Shown here one piece after another: positions 48,733 to 59,007 of a stretch of 64,000 bases of DNA. The DNA comes from Proteus columbae (GTDB lineage Bacteria; Pseudomonadota; Gammaproteobacteria; Enterobacterales; Enterobacteriaceae): contig NZ_NGVR01000023.1 of assembly GCF_002777965.1 (NCBI RefSeq), positions 1 to 64,000 of the forward strand. The letters are read 5' to 3'. Under the pieces are notes generated by a model that saw only the letters and a program-made list of their open reading frames with translations, was not told where the DNA came from and made no database searches. Each line of letters begins with the position of its first letter. The stretch's first letter is position 1. A program made the position numbers and the translations under genes.

Positions 48733-50772
48733 ATGTTTCGTTCTTTTGTTATGGCGTTGATATTAACGCTATTTACTTTATCTACTTCTCAAGCAGCAGA
48801 TACAGGCTGGTTAACTACGCCTGATAATTCTCATGCACAAGTTAGGGCGACAGCACAAAAGTCTCCAGCAGGTGACGTGAAAGTTTTACTTGAGGTACAG
48901 CTTGAGTCTGGATGGAAAACGTATTGGCGTTCTCCAGGAGAAGGCGGTGTTGCCCCTGAAATTAATTGGTCTCAAGATGTAAGCGCAATGATTTGGCATT
49001 GGCCTTCGCCTTCAGCTTTTGATGTAGCAGGTATTCACACTCAAGGCTATGATAAAAAAGTTATTTTTCCTATTGAGTTATCTACTGTTCACGCTGATCG
49101 TTTAACAGGGGTTTTAACGTTATCAACATGCAGTAATGTCTGTATTCTGACTGACTATACTTTAGATTTAGATCTTACCGAACCTGTGCCTGCTGATTTT
49201 GAATGGCAATATAATCAGGCAATGGCCAAAATTCCTGTTGGAACAGGATTAATATCATCAGTTTCTTCGGGTTATGACAATAGCCAACTCACTATCTCTT
49301 TACAAAGAGAGCAAGGTACTTGGGTTAAACCTAATATTTATCTCGATCCCCCTGAAGGTATGCTCTACGGTATTCCAAAATTAAATCATCAAGATAAAAA
49401 CCTATTTGTCACGGTTGATGTGACAGATGATTGGGGCGATGCTGCCGGTGATATCTCAGGTAAGGTGCTTTCTTTTGTTATTACTGACCAAGATTTTTCT
49501 CGTCAAGTTAATGACACTATAGGGCATGGAAAAGAGGAGACTACTCCACCTTCTAATTCAGGTATTGGGCTTTGGGGTATTCTTGCTTTTGCACTATTGG
49601 GTGGCTTAATTCTGAATTTGATGCCCTGCGTATTACCCGTACTTGCGATGAAAATGGGGTCAATTTTGCATCTCGAAAATCGTGATAAAGGGGTAATTCG
49701 CAAACAATTTTCTGTTTCTGTTTTAGGTATTTTAGTCTCATTTTGGGCGCTAGCTCTGTTTATGACAGGCTTACGTTATAGCCAAGAAGCTTTAGGTTGG
49801 GGAATTCAATTCCAAAGTCCTTGGTTTATTGGCTTTATGGTATTAGTCACCGCTATTTTTACTGCAAATCTATTTGGATTATTTGAACTGCGTTTAAGTA
49901 GCAATATGAATACCAAAATGGCAACAGCAGGCGGACAAGGATATAGCCGACACTTTTGGGAAGGTGCATTTGCAACTTTACTCGCGACACCTTGTTCAGC
50001 GCCATTTTTGGGAACCGCAGTTGCTTATGCACTTATTGCACCTCTAAATGAGCTATGGCTTATTTTTACCGCTCTCGGGATTGGAATGAGTTTGCCTTGG
50101 ATCTTAGTGGCAATATTCCCATCTATCGCCAAAGCGTTACCAAAACCAGGTAAATGGATGAATCGTCTAAGAGTGGTTTTAGGCTTTATGATGTTGTTGT
50201 CCAGTATTTGGCTAATTACATTACTTATTCCACACCTAGGAATGCCAATCGTTATGGCTATTTTTATTGCCATTACTTTGCTTTTATTGTTAGCGATTGC
50301 ACGGCATTATGGCAAAAAAACGGTCTTTATTTCGGCTGTTATTGCGCTATTTTTAGGAGGAAGTACCTATCTATTTGTGGAGCAACCAGCAAGCCAAACA
50401 CTTGCAGGTCAAGATACAATAAATTGGCAACCTTTATCAGAAGAAGCGATACACCAAGCATTAGCCGACAATAAACGCGTATTTATTGATGTAACCGCAG
50501 ATTGGTGTGTAACCTGCAAAGCAAACAAATACAATGTATTATTGCGAGATGAGATCCAAGAGGCACTTTCAGCGCCAGATGTTGTCGCATTAAGAGGGGA
50601 TTGGACGAAACCCTCTGAGAAGATCACTCAGTTTTTAAAACAACGTGGTCAAGTCGCAGTACCTTTTAACCAAGTTTATGGGCCTTGCCATAAAGATGGC
50701 GTGGTTTTACCCCCTATTTTAAATAAAGATTCAACATTGACAGTTCTTTCTGAGGCTAAAGGAGCCCAATAA
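48733..50772 (+). CDS. scsB: ScsB, DsbD-like membrane electron carrier
   Basis: Inner-membrane reductant conduit of the scs system, 679 residues. The signal peptide ends near TSQA-AD. Residues about 20-260 are periplasmic, with a Cys pair in LSTCSNVCILTDY. Residues about 275-535 form the DsbD-type transmembrane domain with redox Cys in NLMPCVLPVLAMK and LATPCSAPFLG. Residues about 555-679 form a thioredoxin domain with CVTC (Cys592, Cys595). By family logic, electrons pass from cytoplasmic thioredoxin to the periplasmic partner ScsC. Its stop overlaps the scsC start (TAATG). Confidence 0.93.
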   Translation: MFRSFVMALILTLFTLSTSQAADTGWLTTPDNSHAQVRATAQKSPAGDVKVLLEVQLESGWKTYWRSPGEGGVAPEINWSQDVSAMIWHWPSPSAFDVAGIHTQGYDKKVIFPIELSTVHADRLTGVLTLSTCSNVCILTDYTLDLDLTEPVPADFEWQYNQAMAKIPVGTGLISSVSSGYDNSQLTISLQREQGTWVKPNIYLDPPEGMLYGIPKLNHQDKNLFVTVDVTDDWGDAAGDISGKVLSFVITDQDFSRQVNDTIGHGKEETTPPSNSGIGLWGILAFALLGGLILNLMPCVLPVLAMKMGSILHLENRDKGVIRKQFSVSVLGILVSFWALALFMTGLRYSQEALGWGIQFQSPWFIGFMVLVTAIFTANLFGLFELRLSSNMNTKMATAGGQGYSRHFWEGAFATLLATPCSAPFLGTAVAYALIAPLNELWLIFTALGIGMSLPWILVAIFPSIAKALPKPGKWMNRLRVVLGFMMLLSSIWLITLLIPHLGMPIVMAIFIAITLLLLLAIARHYGKKTVFISAVIALFLGGSTYLFVEQPASQTLAGQDTINWQPLSEEAIHQALADNKRVFIDVTADWCVTCKANKYNVLLRDEIQEALSAPDVVALRGDWTKPSEKITQFLKQRGQVAVPFNQVYGPCHKDGVVLPPILNKDSTLTVLSEAKGAQ

Positions 50773-51503
50773 TGAAAAAAACATTTTCTGCACTGGTTAT
50801 CTCTTCGTTACTTTTTGGTGCAAATGTGCAAGCTGCGGCGTTAAGTGCTGATCAGGAAAAAGAAGTTCGCGCGTTGGTTCGTGATACGTTAATCAAAAAT
50901 CCAGAAATTTTGGAAGAAGCTATCACGGCATTACAAGCGCAAAAAGCAGATGAGCAACAAGCTCAATTCCGTACAGCATTAAATGCAGAACATGATGCAT
51001 TATATAATGATGCTGCAAGCCCTCGTATTGGTGCAAAAGACGCTAAGTTAGTGTTGGTTTCTTTTACTGATTATAACTGCCCTTATTGCAAACGCTTCGA
51101 CCCATTATTAGAACAAATCACAAAAGATTATCCTGAAGTTGCTGTGGTAATTAAACCACTGCCATTTAAAGGTGAAAGTTCGGCAAAAGCCTCTCAAGCT
51201 GTGCTTTCAGTTTGGAAAGAAGATCCAAAAGCATTCTTAGCATTACACCAACGTTTAATGCAGAAGAAAACAATGCTAGATAACGCAAGTATTGATGATG
51301 CAATGAAAACAACCAATACAAGTAAAGTGAAATTAACAGATGAAAGCTTAAAGGCGTTACAAAATAACTTAGATCTTTCTCGTAAGTTAGGCATTCAAGG
51401 TACACCAGCAACGGTTGTTGGCGATATGGTTATCCCTGGTGCTGTTGATTACGCTCAACTAGAAGTGATTGTGAAAGAGCAACTGGCTAAAGTGAAAAAA
51501 TAA
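50772..51503 (+). CDS. scsC: ScsC, periplasmic disulphide isomerase (DsbA-fold)
   Basis: Thioredoxin-fold periplasmic protein of 243 residues with signal peptide MKKTFSALVISSLLFGANVQA, active site CPYC (Cys103-Cys106) and cis-Pro in IQGTPATV. Residues about 25-75 form an N-terminal helical segment that includes the Lys/Gln-rich linker around KADEQQAQFRT. In published work on P. mirabilis ScsC this region makes the protein a trimer with a flexible linker, giving isomerase rather than oxidase activity and copper resistance. The present protein fits that description. It overlaps scsB and scsD by one base each. Confidence 0.94.
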   Translation: MKKTFSALVISSLLFGANVQAAALSADQEKEVRALVRDTLIKNPEILEEAITALQAQKADEQQAQFRTALNAEHDALYNDAASPRIGAKDAKLVLVSFTDYNCPYCKRFDPLLEQITKDYPEVAVVIKPLPFKGESSAKASQAVLSVWKEDPKAFLALHQRLMQKKTMLDNASIDDAMKTTNTSKVKLTDESLKALQNNLDLSRKLGIQGTPATVVGDMVIPGAVDYAQLEVIVKEQLAKVKK

Positions 51504-52006
51504 TGCGTAGTCGCTTACGAAAGTGGAGTAAAGAACTGCTTGTTCTGGTTGTCATTTTCGTTATAGCTTCTTTTGCTATGGATTGGTGGCGACAACCTAC
51601 GCCACCGTCTTTAACAAATTTACCGGAGCTTTATACTGTTGATAATAAAGTTGTTTCTTTAGCTGAATTAAGTGCTGAAAAGCCCTTATTAATCTATTTT
51701 TGGGCAACTTGGTGTGGCGTTTGTAAGCTAACAACACCCGCAGTAAATTCGTTAGCGCAAGATGGTTATAACGTGACATCTGTTGCGATCCGTTCTGGTG
51801 ATAATGCAAAGTTAGAGCGCGGTATTCAGTCTAAAGGGCTGCTCTTTCCTGTAATAAATGATAGTCGAGGCGATATTTCTCAGCAGTGGGAAATTAGTGC
51901 AACACCTTCATTTGTTATTGTTTATAAAGGGGAAATGGTGGGCTTTACGAGCGGTTGGTCATCTTCGTGGGGATTAAAACTACGTTTATGGTGGGCGGGT
52001 TTTTGA
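51503..52006 (+). CDS. scsD: ScsD, membrane-anchored TlpA-like thiol protein
   Basis: Thioredoxin-like protein of 167 residues held in the inner membrane by one helix at about 11-26 (LLVLVVIFVIASFAM), with the catalytic domain in the periplasm. The active site is WCGVC (Cys71, Cys74) inside YFWATWCGVCKLTTPAV, and cis-Pro is in ISATPSFVIV. It resembles TlpA/ResA reductases. Its role beside ScsB and ScsC is not settled; it may be another acceptor of electrons from ScsB. Last gene of the operon, it is followed by a bidirectional terminator. Confidence 0.9.
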   Translation: MRSRLRKWSKELLVLVVIFVIASFAMDWWRQPTPPSLTNLPELYTVDNKVVSLAELSAEKPLLIYFWATWCGVCKLTTPAVNSLAQDGYNVTSVAIRSGDNAKLERGIQSKGLLFPVINDSRGDISQQWEISATPSFVIVYKGEMVGFTSGWSSSWGLKLRLWWAGF

Positions 52007-52044
52007 ACGGCACACAAGCAATCATTTTAAGCTTTAATCGTTTA

Positions 52045-52084
52045 AAAATAACGGAATTCATTACTCTATGAATTCCGTTATTTT
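52045..52084. terminator. Bidirectional terminator between scsD and lnt
   Basis: A perfect 17-bp stem (52045-52061 with 52068-52084, six-base loop) carries A/T runs on both sides, between converging genes. Confidence 0.92.
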
Positions 52085-52092
52085 ATTTTGCT

Positions 52093-53619
52093 TTACTCAG
52101 CTCGGCGTTTAATAAAAGCGATGATAAAAAATAATCCAACCATTATCCACAATGGTGTATTACCCCACTTGTAATAAGGGGTTAACCCAGTTGTTGGTGT
52201 CATTTTTTCTGCTAAAGCACCTTCTTCAAACTGAGGAAGTTGAGAAATTACATCACCATTGGCTGCAATAAATGCGGTAATACCGTTATTCGTCGAACGT
52301 AATAATGGTCTTCCCAACTCAAGAGAACGCATTCTCGCCATTTGGAAATGTTGCCAAGGGCCAATTGAATTACCAAACCACGCATCATTAGAAATCGTTA
52401 ATAAGAACCGTGTATCAGGTTTAAAATTAGCACGGACTTGTTCACCTAAAATAATTTCGTAGCAAATAGCTGCGGTTATTTTGGCATCATTGACAGTAAG
52501 CTGAGGTTGTACATATTCACCTTGGCTTAATGATGACATCGGTAAATTAAAGAAAGGTGCAAGTGGGCGTAATAGTGATTCTAATGGTACATATTCACCA
52601 AAAGGAACAAGGTGATGTTTGTTATAGCGATCTGTTGCTGGGTATTGATAAGCATAGTGTTCACCTAATGTGATGACACTATTATAGAAACGATAACCTT
52701 CTAATGTTGGTCGAGCATCAATAATACCTGTCATTAAATGGGTATCTTGTTCTCTTAATTGCTTATCTAATTCTGCTAAAAAGCTTTGTTGTTGAATTTC
52801 AACATCAGGGATCGCAGATTCAGGCCAAATAATGAGATTTGCATTACCAATAAAAGGACGGCTTAAGGTGAGATAGGTTTTTAATGTGCTCTCTAATGTG
52901 CCCGGTTCCCATTTTAAAGATTGTGCAATATTACCTTGGACTAATGCAATTTCTTGCGTTTCATCAGGCAAAGGTTGATACCACTGATAGGATTTGAAGC
53001 TGATAGGTAATATTAATAAAAGCAGTGCAACCACAAAGCTGTAAATTGATTTACGATAGATTGTAAATGCAATTAATCCACTAATAACGGTTAAGAGCAG
53101 CGTTATCATAGTGACACCAAAAATAGGTGCGATACCTTTTAATGGGCCGTCAATCTGGCTATAACCAAACTGCAACCACGGAAAGCCTGATAATACCCAA
53201 CCCCGTAAAAATTCAGTGATTTGCCATAGTGCTGGGGCGGCAAATACAAACCGCCAGAGTGTTGGTTTTGGAAAAAATTTATTCAGTGATCCTGCAAATA
53301 ACAGTGTGTAGAGTGATAAATAGAGTGCTAATAAAATCACTAAAAAGATATTTATCGCAAACGGCATACCACCAAAATCAGCGATACTGACGTAAACCCA
53401 ATTTACACCGCTACCAAATAACCCAAATCCCCAAGCAAAACCAAGGAATGCACCTTGACGAGTTGTGCGGTGAGTGATTATCAGTAATAAGCCAAGTAGT
53501 GAAATTAACGCTGCTGGCCAAAAATCAAATGGCGAAAATGCTAATGTGCCAATGGCACCGAAAAAAACCGCCAGAAGGGCGCGAACCCACTGGCGGTTTA
53601 AGAAAGAGATCTTATTCAT
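52093..53619 (-). CDS. lnt: Apolipoprotein N-acyltransferase Lnt
   Basis: Inner-membrane enzyme that adds the third acyl chain to the N-terminal Cys of lipoproteins. N-terminal helices include [17 protein letters not shown] and [15 protein letters not shown]. The nitrilase domain has catalytic Glu in [10 protein letters not shown], Lys in [12 protein letters not shown] and Cys in [16 protein letters not shown]. The frame opens at 53637, overlapping corC, but the ATG at 53619 has AGGAT five bases upstream and matches the family start. Last gene of the miaB-ybeZ-ybeY-ybeX-lnt run, seven bases after ybeX. Confidence 0.95.
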   Translation of the reverse strand: MNKISFLNRQWVRALLAVFFGAIGTLAFSPFDFWPAALISLLGLLLIITHRTTRQGAFLGFAWGFGLFGSGVNWVYVSIADFGGMPFAINIFLVILLALYLSLYTLLFAGSLNKFFPKPTLWRFVFAAPALWQITEFLRGWVLSGFPWLQFGYSQIDGPLKGIAPIFGVTMITLLLTVISGLIAFTIYRKSIYSFVVALLLLILPISFKSYQWYQPLPDETQEIALVQGNIAQSLKWEPGTLESTLKTYLTLSRPFIGNANLIIWPESAIPDVEIQQQSFLAELDKQLREQDTHLMTGIIDARPTLEGYRFYNSVITLGEHYAYQYPATDRYNKHHLVPFGEYVPLESLLRPLAPFFNLPMSSLSQGEYVQPQLTVNDAKITAAICYEIILGEQVRANFKPDTRFLLTISNDAWFGNSIGPWQHFQMARMRSLELGRPLLRSTNNGITAFIAANGDVISQLPQFEEGALAEKMTPTTGLTPYYKWGNTPLWIMVGLFFIIAFIKRRAE

Positions 53620-53626
53620 TGATATC

Positions 53627-54508
53627 CTATGCATCATTACCTAGTTCAGGAATTGGCGCATCATCGGGGATGTGCACGTAAACCTGAATGATCTTACGGC
53701 TATCTGCCATAACAACTTTAAATTGGTAATTATCAATGGTAATAGTTTCACCACGAGCAGGAAGGTGACCAAAGGCTTGCATGACTAAACCGCCAATCGT
53801 ATCAACTTCTTCATCGCTGAAATGTGTACCGAACGCTTCATTGAAATCTTCTATCTGGGTTAAAGCTCGAACTGAGTAAGCGTGACGACTTAACGGACGA
53901 ATATCAATATCATCCTCATCATCATACTCATCTTCAATTTCGCCTACGATAAGTTCAAGAATATCCTCAATTGTGACGAGCCCAGATACGCCTCCGAATT
54001 CATCGATCACAATCGCCATATGATAGCGTTGAGAGCGGAACTCTTTTAATAGGCGATCAACCCGTTTGCTTTCAGGCACAACAACAGCAGAGCGTAAGAC
54101 TTTATCCATACTAAATGGCTCTGCGTCAGTACGCATAAATGGCAGTAGATCTTTTGCCATTAATAAGCCTTCAATATGATCTTTGTCCTCGCTAATGACT
54201 GGGAAACGGGAATGTGCTGAATCAATAATCACATCTAAACACTCATCAAGGGTTTGATTGCGTTTTAGTGTGACAATTTGCGAACGAGGGATCATTATGT
54301 CCCGAACGCGTTGTTCAGCAATATCCATTACCCCTTCAAGCATGTCGCGGGTGTCAGGATCAATTAATTCTTTCTGTTCAGAATCGCGGATAAGCTCCAT
54401 CAGATCATCACGGTTTTTAGGTTCACCGTGGAACCACTGATTAAGCAGTGTGAGAAACCCTTTCTTAGGACCAGGGTTATCGTTACTCGAAGATTGGTCG
54501 TCGCTCAT
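53627..54508 (-). CDS. ybeX: CorC/YbeX family CBS-domain protein
   Basis: Cytoplasmic protein of 293 residues with an acidic N-terminus, two CBS domains (about 68-190; [21 protein letters not shown] and [21 protein letters not shown]) and a C-terminal CorC_HlyC transporter-associated domain. It lacks the membrane DUF21 domain of related magnesium exporters. Older work links it to Co2+/Mg2+ export through CorA; recent work ties YbeX to ribosome homeostasis. The highly acidic [12 protein letters not shown] loop could bind metal. It lies 71 bases after ybeY and 7 before lnt. Confidence 0.93.
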   Translation of the reverse strand: MSDDQSSSNDNPGPKKGFLTLLNQWFHGEPKNRDDLMELIRDSEQKELIDPDTRDMLEGVMDIAEQRVRDIMIPRSQIVTLKRNQTLDECLDVIIDSAHSRFPVISEDKDHIEGLLMAKDLLPFMRTDAEPFSMDKVLRSAVVVPESKRVDRLLKEFRSQRYHMAIVIDEFGGVSGLVTIEDILELIVGEIEDEYDDEDDIDIRPLSRHAYSVRALTQIEDFNEAFGTHFSDEEVDTIGGLVMQAFGHLPARGETITIDNYQFKVVMADSRKIIQVYVHIPDDAPIPELGNDA

Positions 54509-54579
54509 GGCGTTTTAACTATTTTTCCTCATTGAATGGTTAATTAGATATAGTATTTATCATAAAAATAAGAGAACTG

Positions 54580-55047
54580 TTACTCTTTTTCAATTAAATA
54601 GGGATCTGCATAACCTAAATTTTGTAAGATTTCTGTCTCTAAACCTTCCATTTCTTCGGCTTCATCATCTTCAATATGATCATAGCCTAAAAGATGCAGA
54701 CATCCATGAATAACTATGTGTGCCCAATGTTCTTCGACAGTCTTACTCTGCTCAACCGCCTCTTTTTCTACCACTTGGCGGCAAATAATCAAATCACCTA
54801 ATAACGGCAATTCAATTTCAGGCGGTGCCTCAAAGGGAAAAGAAAGCACGTTAGTCGGTTTGTCTTTTCCACGATAAGTAAGATTCAGTTCGTGACTTTC
54901 TGTTTCATCGACAATACGAATAGTCACTTCACTGACAGGTTGAAATTGCGGTAATACCGCTTCTAACCATGTCATAAATTGGGCTTCAGTAGGAAGCCCT
55001 TGCGCATTTTCACTTGCTACTTGTAAATCAAGGATAACTTCACTCAT
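54580..55047 (-). CDS. ybeY: Endoribonuclease YbeY (16S rRNA maturation)
   Basis: Zinc-dependent single-strand endoribonuclease needed for 16S rRNA 3'-end maturation and 70S quality control. The metal site is [15 protein letters not shown], with three conserved His (H-xxx-H-xxxxx-H). The open frame reaches 55173, but the ATG at 55047 gives 155 residues and the family start MSEVILDLQ, equal to E. coli; the upstream part overlaps ybeZ coding sequence and is a shadow. It overlaps the ybeZ end by eight bases. Confidence 0.96.
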   Translation of the reverse strand: MSEVILDLQVASENAQGLPTEAQFMTWLEAVLPQFQPVSEVTIRIVDETESHELNLTYRGKDKPTNVLSFPFEAPPEIELPLLGDLIICRQVVEKEAVEQSKTVEEHWAHIVIHGCLHLLGYDHIEDDEAEEMEGLETEILQNLGYADPYLIEKE

Positions 55048-56101
55048 GATTTTCTCTCTGAAGCTTCTCTTTTTCTGCTTTGATAGCTTGGCGGCGTTTT
55101 TGATCTTCCGTTTCCCAAGCTTCATAGGCGATAACAATTTTGGCAACCACTGGATGACGAACAACGTCTTCACTGTGGAAAAAGTTAAAACTTAAGTCAT
55201 TAACATCAGATAAAACTTCAATGGCGTGACGTAAGCCTGATTTATTGCCTCTTGGCAGGTCAATTTGGGTAATATCCCCAGTAACAACTGCTTTAGAGTT
55301 AAAGCCAATACGTGTTAAGAACATTTTCATTTGTTCGATTGTGGTGTTTTGGCTTTCATCAAGAATGATAAAGGCGTCATTTAATGTGCGTCCACGCATA
55401 TAGGCGAGAGGTGCGACTTCAATGACATTGCGCTCTATTAGTTTCTCAACTTTTTCAAAACCTAACATCTCAAATAACGCATCATAAAGTGGTCGTAAAT
55501 AAGGATCGACTTTTTGACTTAAATCGCCCGGTAAAAAGCCCAGTTTTTCACCAGCTTCAACCGCAGGACGAGTTAATAAAATACGACGCACTTCTTGACG
55601 TTCAAGAGCATCAACAGCGGCAGCAACAGCCAGATAAGTTTTCCCTGTACCAGCAGGCCCAATACCAAAGGTAATATCATGAGTCTGGATATTGGCAATA
55701 TATTGTGCCTGATTCGGTGTACGAGGTTTTATCACACCTCGCTTAGTTCGAATATTGGTTGATTTCCCAAATTCAGGAACATGCTCATCACTTTGCTCAA
55801 GCACACGGCTTTCTTTGATTGCAAGGTGAATTTGTTCAGGGTCGATATCGGGGATCACGCCTTTAATTGGCGAGGTTTCCACATACAGGCGACGTAAAAT
55901 TCCTGTGGCTGCATTGACACACAATGATTTTCCCGTGAGTTTAAAACGGTTATCACGATGGTTAATCTCGATACCTAAACGGCGCTCAAGTTGCTTAATA
56001 TTATCGTCAAATGGACCACATAGGCTCATTAAACGGGCATTGTCAGCTGGCTCTAAGAAGATTTCTTGGGTCGCTACCTGTGCATGTGCTATTACTGTCA
56101 C
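55040..56101 (-). CDS. ybeZ: PhoH-like ATPase YbeZ
   Basis: P-loop NTPase of the PhoH family, 353 residues, thought to act as an RNA helicase-like partner of YbeY. Walker A is GPAGTGKTY, Walker [10 protein letters not shown], and the helicase-like segment [10 protein letters not shown] follows. The N-terminal 110 residues are the usual YbeZ extension ([21 protein letters not shown]). The C-terminus is charged and probably flexible. It lies 28 bases after miaB and overlaps ybeY. Confidence 0.96.
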   Translation of the reverse strand: MTVIAHAQVATQEIFLEPADNARLMSLCGPFDDNIKQLERRLGIEINHRDNRFKLTGKSLCVNAATGILRRLYVETSPIKGVIPDIDPEQIHLAIKESRVLEQSDEHVPEFGKSTNIRTKRGVIKPRTPNQAQYIANIQTHDITFGIGPAGTGKTYLAVAAAVDALERQEVRRILLTRPAVEAGEKLGFLPGDLSQKVDPYLRPLYDALFEMLGFEKVEKLIERNVIEVAPLAYMRGRTLNDAFIILDESQNTTIEQMKMFLTRIGFNSKAVVTGDITQIDLPRGNKSGLRHAIEVLSDVNDLSFNFFHSEDVVRHPVVAKIVIAYEAWETEDQKRRQAIKAEKEKLQRENHE

Positions 56102-56129
56102 TGATTATCCTTTTGTTCAATCTGATCAA

Positions 56130-57560
56130 TTAAGGTTGGTAAACACCTACCCCTAATTCATCTTCTTTACGTGTACGTGCAATGACGGATTCTGGAGATT
56201 CGTGAATACGTAAATCCATTTGGTCTTCTGTTCTAATAACTTTACCACGTAGTGAGTTGGCATAAACGTCAACAATCTCGACATCAACGAACTTATCAAT
56301 CATATCTGGTGTACCTTCAAAGTTAACCACACGGTTATTTTCAGTACGACCAGAAAGCTCCATCACATTTTTACGTGAAGGCCCTTCAACTAGAATACGC
56401 TGTACAGTGTTTAACATTGCACGGCTAAAGTTCATCGCTTGTTGATTGATACGCTGTTGTAGCAGATATAAACGTTGTTTCTTCTCATCTTCACTGACGT
56501 CATCAGGTAAATCAGCAGCGGGTGTGCCCGGACGTGCTGAATAGATGAAACTAAAGCTCATATCGAAATTAACATCTGCAATTAATTGCATGGTTTTTTC
56601 AAAGTCGTCTTGGGTTTCACCCGGGAAACCAATGATAAAGTCTGAACTTATCAGAATACCAGGACGTGCTTTGCGTAGTTTGCGAATGATGCTCTTATAT
56701 TCAAGCGCAGTATGGTTACGCTTCATTAATGTTAGAATGCGGTCAGAACCACTTTGCACTGGCAAGTGTAAATAGCTGACTAATTCTGGAGTATCTTCAT
56801 AAACCGCAACAATATCGTCAGTAAATTCGATAGGGTGGCTGGTAGTAAAGCGAACGCGGTCAATGCCATCAATTGCGGCGACTAAGCGAATTAATTCAGC
56901 AAAGCTACAGATTTGACCATCAAAAGTGGCACCTCGATAGGCGTTAACGTTTTGACCTAACAAGTTTACTTCGCGCACACCCTGTGCCGCTAATTGAGCA
57001 ATTTCAAATAGCACATCATCACAAGGGCGGCTAACTTCTTCACCGCGTGTGTAAGGAACTACGCAGAAAGAGCAGTATTTGTTACAGCCTTCCATGATGG
57101 AAACGAAAGCAGAAGGGCCTTCAGCTCGCGGCTCTGGCAAACGGTCAAATTTTTCGATTTCAGGAAAGCTGATATCGACAACTGGGCTTTTAGTCCCTTT
57201 AACCTGATTAATCATTTCAGGTAAACGGTGTAAAGTTTGTGGTCCGAAGATAATATCGACACACTGCGCACGTTGACGGATGTATTCACCTTCTTGAGAA
57301 GCAACACAACCGCCAACGCCAATGATAATATCGGGTTTATTATCTTTAAAATATTTCCAACGTCCTAACTGATGAAAGACTTTTTCTTGTGCTTTCTCAC
57401 GGATAGAACAGGTATTTAGCAGTAGAATGTCCGCATCTTCGGCGACATCGGTTAACTGATAACCGTGGGTGCTTTCGAGTAGGTCTGCCATTTTGGATGA
57501 ATCGTACTCATTCATCTGACAGCCCCAAGTTTTAATGTACAGTTTTTTTATCGTCGACAT
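56130..57560 (-). CDS. miaB: tRNA-2-methylthio-N6-isopentenyladenosine synthase MiaB
   Basis: Radical-SAM methylthiotransferase completing ms2i6A at position 37 of tRNAs reading UNN codons. The 476-residue protein has the N-terminal UPF0004 domain with Cys in [23 protein letters not shown] and [11 protein letters not shown], the radical-SAM motif CNKYCSFC, and a C-terminal TRAM domain (about 378-445, [21 protein letters not shown]). First gene of the ybe-lnt run; its promoter is in the 187-base gap shared with ubiF. Confidence 0.97.
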   Translation of the reverse strand: MSTIKKLYIKTWGCQMNEYDSSKMADLLESTHGYQLTDVAEDADILLLNTCSIREKAQEKVFHQLGRWKYFKDNKPDIIIGVGGCVASQEGEYIRQRAQCVDIIFGPQTLHRLPEMINQVKGTKSPVVDISFPEIEKFDRLPEPRAEGPSAFVSIMEGCNKYCSFCVVPYTRGEEVSRPCDDVLFEIAQLAAQGVREVNLLGQNVNAYRGATFDGQICSFAELIRLVAAIDGIDRVRFTTSHPIEFTDDIVAVYEDTPELVSYLHLPVQSGSDRILTLMKRNHTALEYKSIIRKLRKARPGILISSDFIIGFPGETQDDFEKTMQLIADVNFDMSFSFIYSARPGTPAADLPDDVSEDEKKQRLYLLQQRINQQAMNFSRAMLNTVQRILVEGPSRKNVMELSGRTENNRVVNFEGTPDMIDKFVDVEIVDVYANSLRGKVIRTEDQMDLRIHESPESVIARTRKEDELGVGVYQP

Positions 57561-57747
57561 TGTGTAAATCCGGTATTTTCAGTGAGACAATAGCTAATCA
57601 TTGGAAAACGTTGCGTGTAATAAGCCAATAAGGCGGTTATTGTAGTCATTTGTGTGGTCAGTGACTAGAGCAAGTCGGCGCTAATTCTCTATGGCGTTTA
57701 GTTTAATAGAAATAAACTGAAACAGCGCTTACCTATTATTTAAAGTA

Positions 57748-58953
57748 ATGAGTTATGGCATAACAATGATGAGTAATGTAAAAAACGATTTTGATGCAAT
57801 CATCGCGGGTGGAGGGATGATTGGCGCTGCTGTTGCAATTGGGCTGGCGCAAGAAGGATTGCGTGTTGCAATGATTGAACGACAGTCTCCAGCACCTTTT
57901 GATGCGTCATCTCATCCTGATATCCGTATTTCTGCGATTAGTTGTGCGTCCGTTAGTCTATTAAAACAATTAGGTGCATGGCAACATGTTTTAGCGATGC
58001 GTTTTGCGCCTTATCTTACCTTAGAAACATGGGAAGAAGAAAATGCCCATGTGGTTTTTGATGCTAAAAGCTTAGGTTTACCTGAATTAGGCTATATGGT
58101 TGAAAACCGAATTTTGCAATTAGCCCTTTGGCAAGAGGCTGAACGTTATAGCAATATCACTTTATTATGTCCAAATAGTCTAAGTAAAATGACTTACTTA
58201 GATGATAAATGGAAAGTAACACTTTCTGATGGTAGTGAGGTGACCACTAATTTAGTCGTCGGTGCGGATGGCGCGAATTCTCAAGTCCGCCAATTTGCGG
58301 GTATTGGTAGCAATGGTTGGCAATATCGTCAATCTTGTATGCTGATCACCGTGAAAACAGAGTTGCCACCTGAAAAAGGGACATGGCAACGTTTTTACCC
58401 TTCAGGGCCTCGTGCTTATTTACCGCTTTTTGATAATTGGGCTTGTTTGGTTTGGTATGACTCACCTGACCGAATTAGAAAACTGCAAAGTATGTCGATG
58501 ACGCAGTTAGAAAAAGAAATTCAACATGCTTTTCCTGAGCGATTAGGTAAAGCAACACCTATTGCAGCAGGTTCATTCCCATTAACGCGTCAGCATGCAA
58601 GTCGTTATGTTGATAAAGGCATTATTCTGTTGGGAGATGCGGCTCATACCATCAATCCTTTAGCGGGACAGGGCGTTAATTTAGGTTACCGTGATGTAGA
58701 TTGTTTTTTAGACTTAGTGGCTGATGCCAAAAAACATTTTGAGCCTTGGGATTCAATGGCGTTATTGAAGAAATATCAGCGCCGTCGTATGCCTGATAAT
58801 TTGGTTATGCAAGCAGGCATGGACGTATTTTATCATGCCTTTAGCCACCAATTGCCGGGTTTAAAAGTCGTTAGAAATATCGGTCTTTTAGCAGCTCAAC
58901 ATGCAGGAAAAGCGAAAGAAGCTGCATTACGTTATGCATTAGGTATTAAGTAA
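57748..58953 (+). CDS. ubiF: 3-demethoxyubiquinol 3-hydroxylase UbiF
   Basis: FAD-dependent monooxygenase for the C6 hydroxylation step of ubiquinone synthesis. The dinucleotide motif is IIAGGGMIGAAVAIGLAQEG, followed by the family segment SCMLITV and the second FAD motif GIILLGDAAHTINPLAGQGVNLGYRDVD. The frame has three candidate starts: 57748, 57766 and 57769. The last gives 394 residues and aligns best with E. coli, but none has a convincing ribosome-binding site, so the longest is shown. It stands alone, and its 3' end converges with frmB. Confidence 0.92.
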   Translation: MSYGITMMSNVKNDFDAIIAGGGMIGAAVAIGLAQEGLRVAMIERQSPAPFDASSHPDIRISAISCASVSLLKQLGAWQHVLAMRFAPYLTLETWEEENAHVVFDAKSLGLPELGYMVENRILQLALWQEAERYSNITLLCPNSLSKMTYLDDKWKVTLSDGSEVTTNLVVGADGANSQVRQFAGIGSNGWQYRQSCMLITVKTELPPEKGTWQRFYPSGPRAYLPLFDNWACLVWYDSPDRIRKLQSMSMTQLEKEIQHAFPERLGKATPIAAGSFPLTRQHASRYVDKGIILLGDAAHTINPLAGQGVNLGYRDVDCFLDLVADAKKHFEPWDSMALLKKYQRRRMPDNLVMQAGMDVFYHAFSHQLPGLKVVRNIGLLAAQHAGKAKEAALRYALGIK

Positions 58954-58958
58954 TTAGA

Positions 58959-59003
58959 AATGCGATGATCTGAGTTGAAGATCAGCAATAAGATCATCGC
59001 ATT
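58959..59003. terminator. Convergent hairpin between ubiF and frmB
   Basis: A 13-bp perfect stem (AATGCGATGATCT / AGATCATCGCATT) with a 19-base loop lies between the two 3' ends. T-runs are short, so termination strength is uncertain. Confidence 0.65.
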
Positions 59004-59007
59004 GTTG

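Noticed and set aside
50154-50474. Plus-strand open frame inside scsB
   Set aside because: It is a shifted-frame shadow of scsB with a Tyr/Cys-rich, non-homologous product.
55048-55173. Longer N-terminus for ybeY starting at 55173
   Set aside because: It lies within ybeZ coding sequence and is not found in the family; 55047 gives the standard 155 residues.
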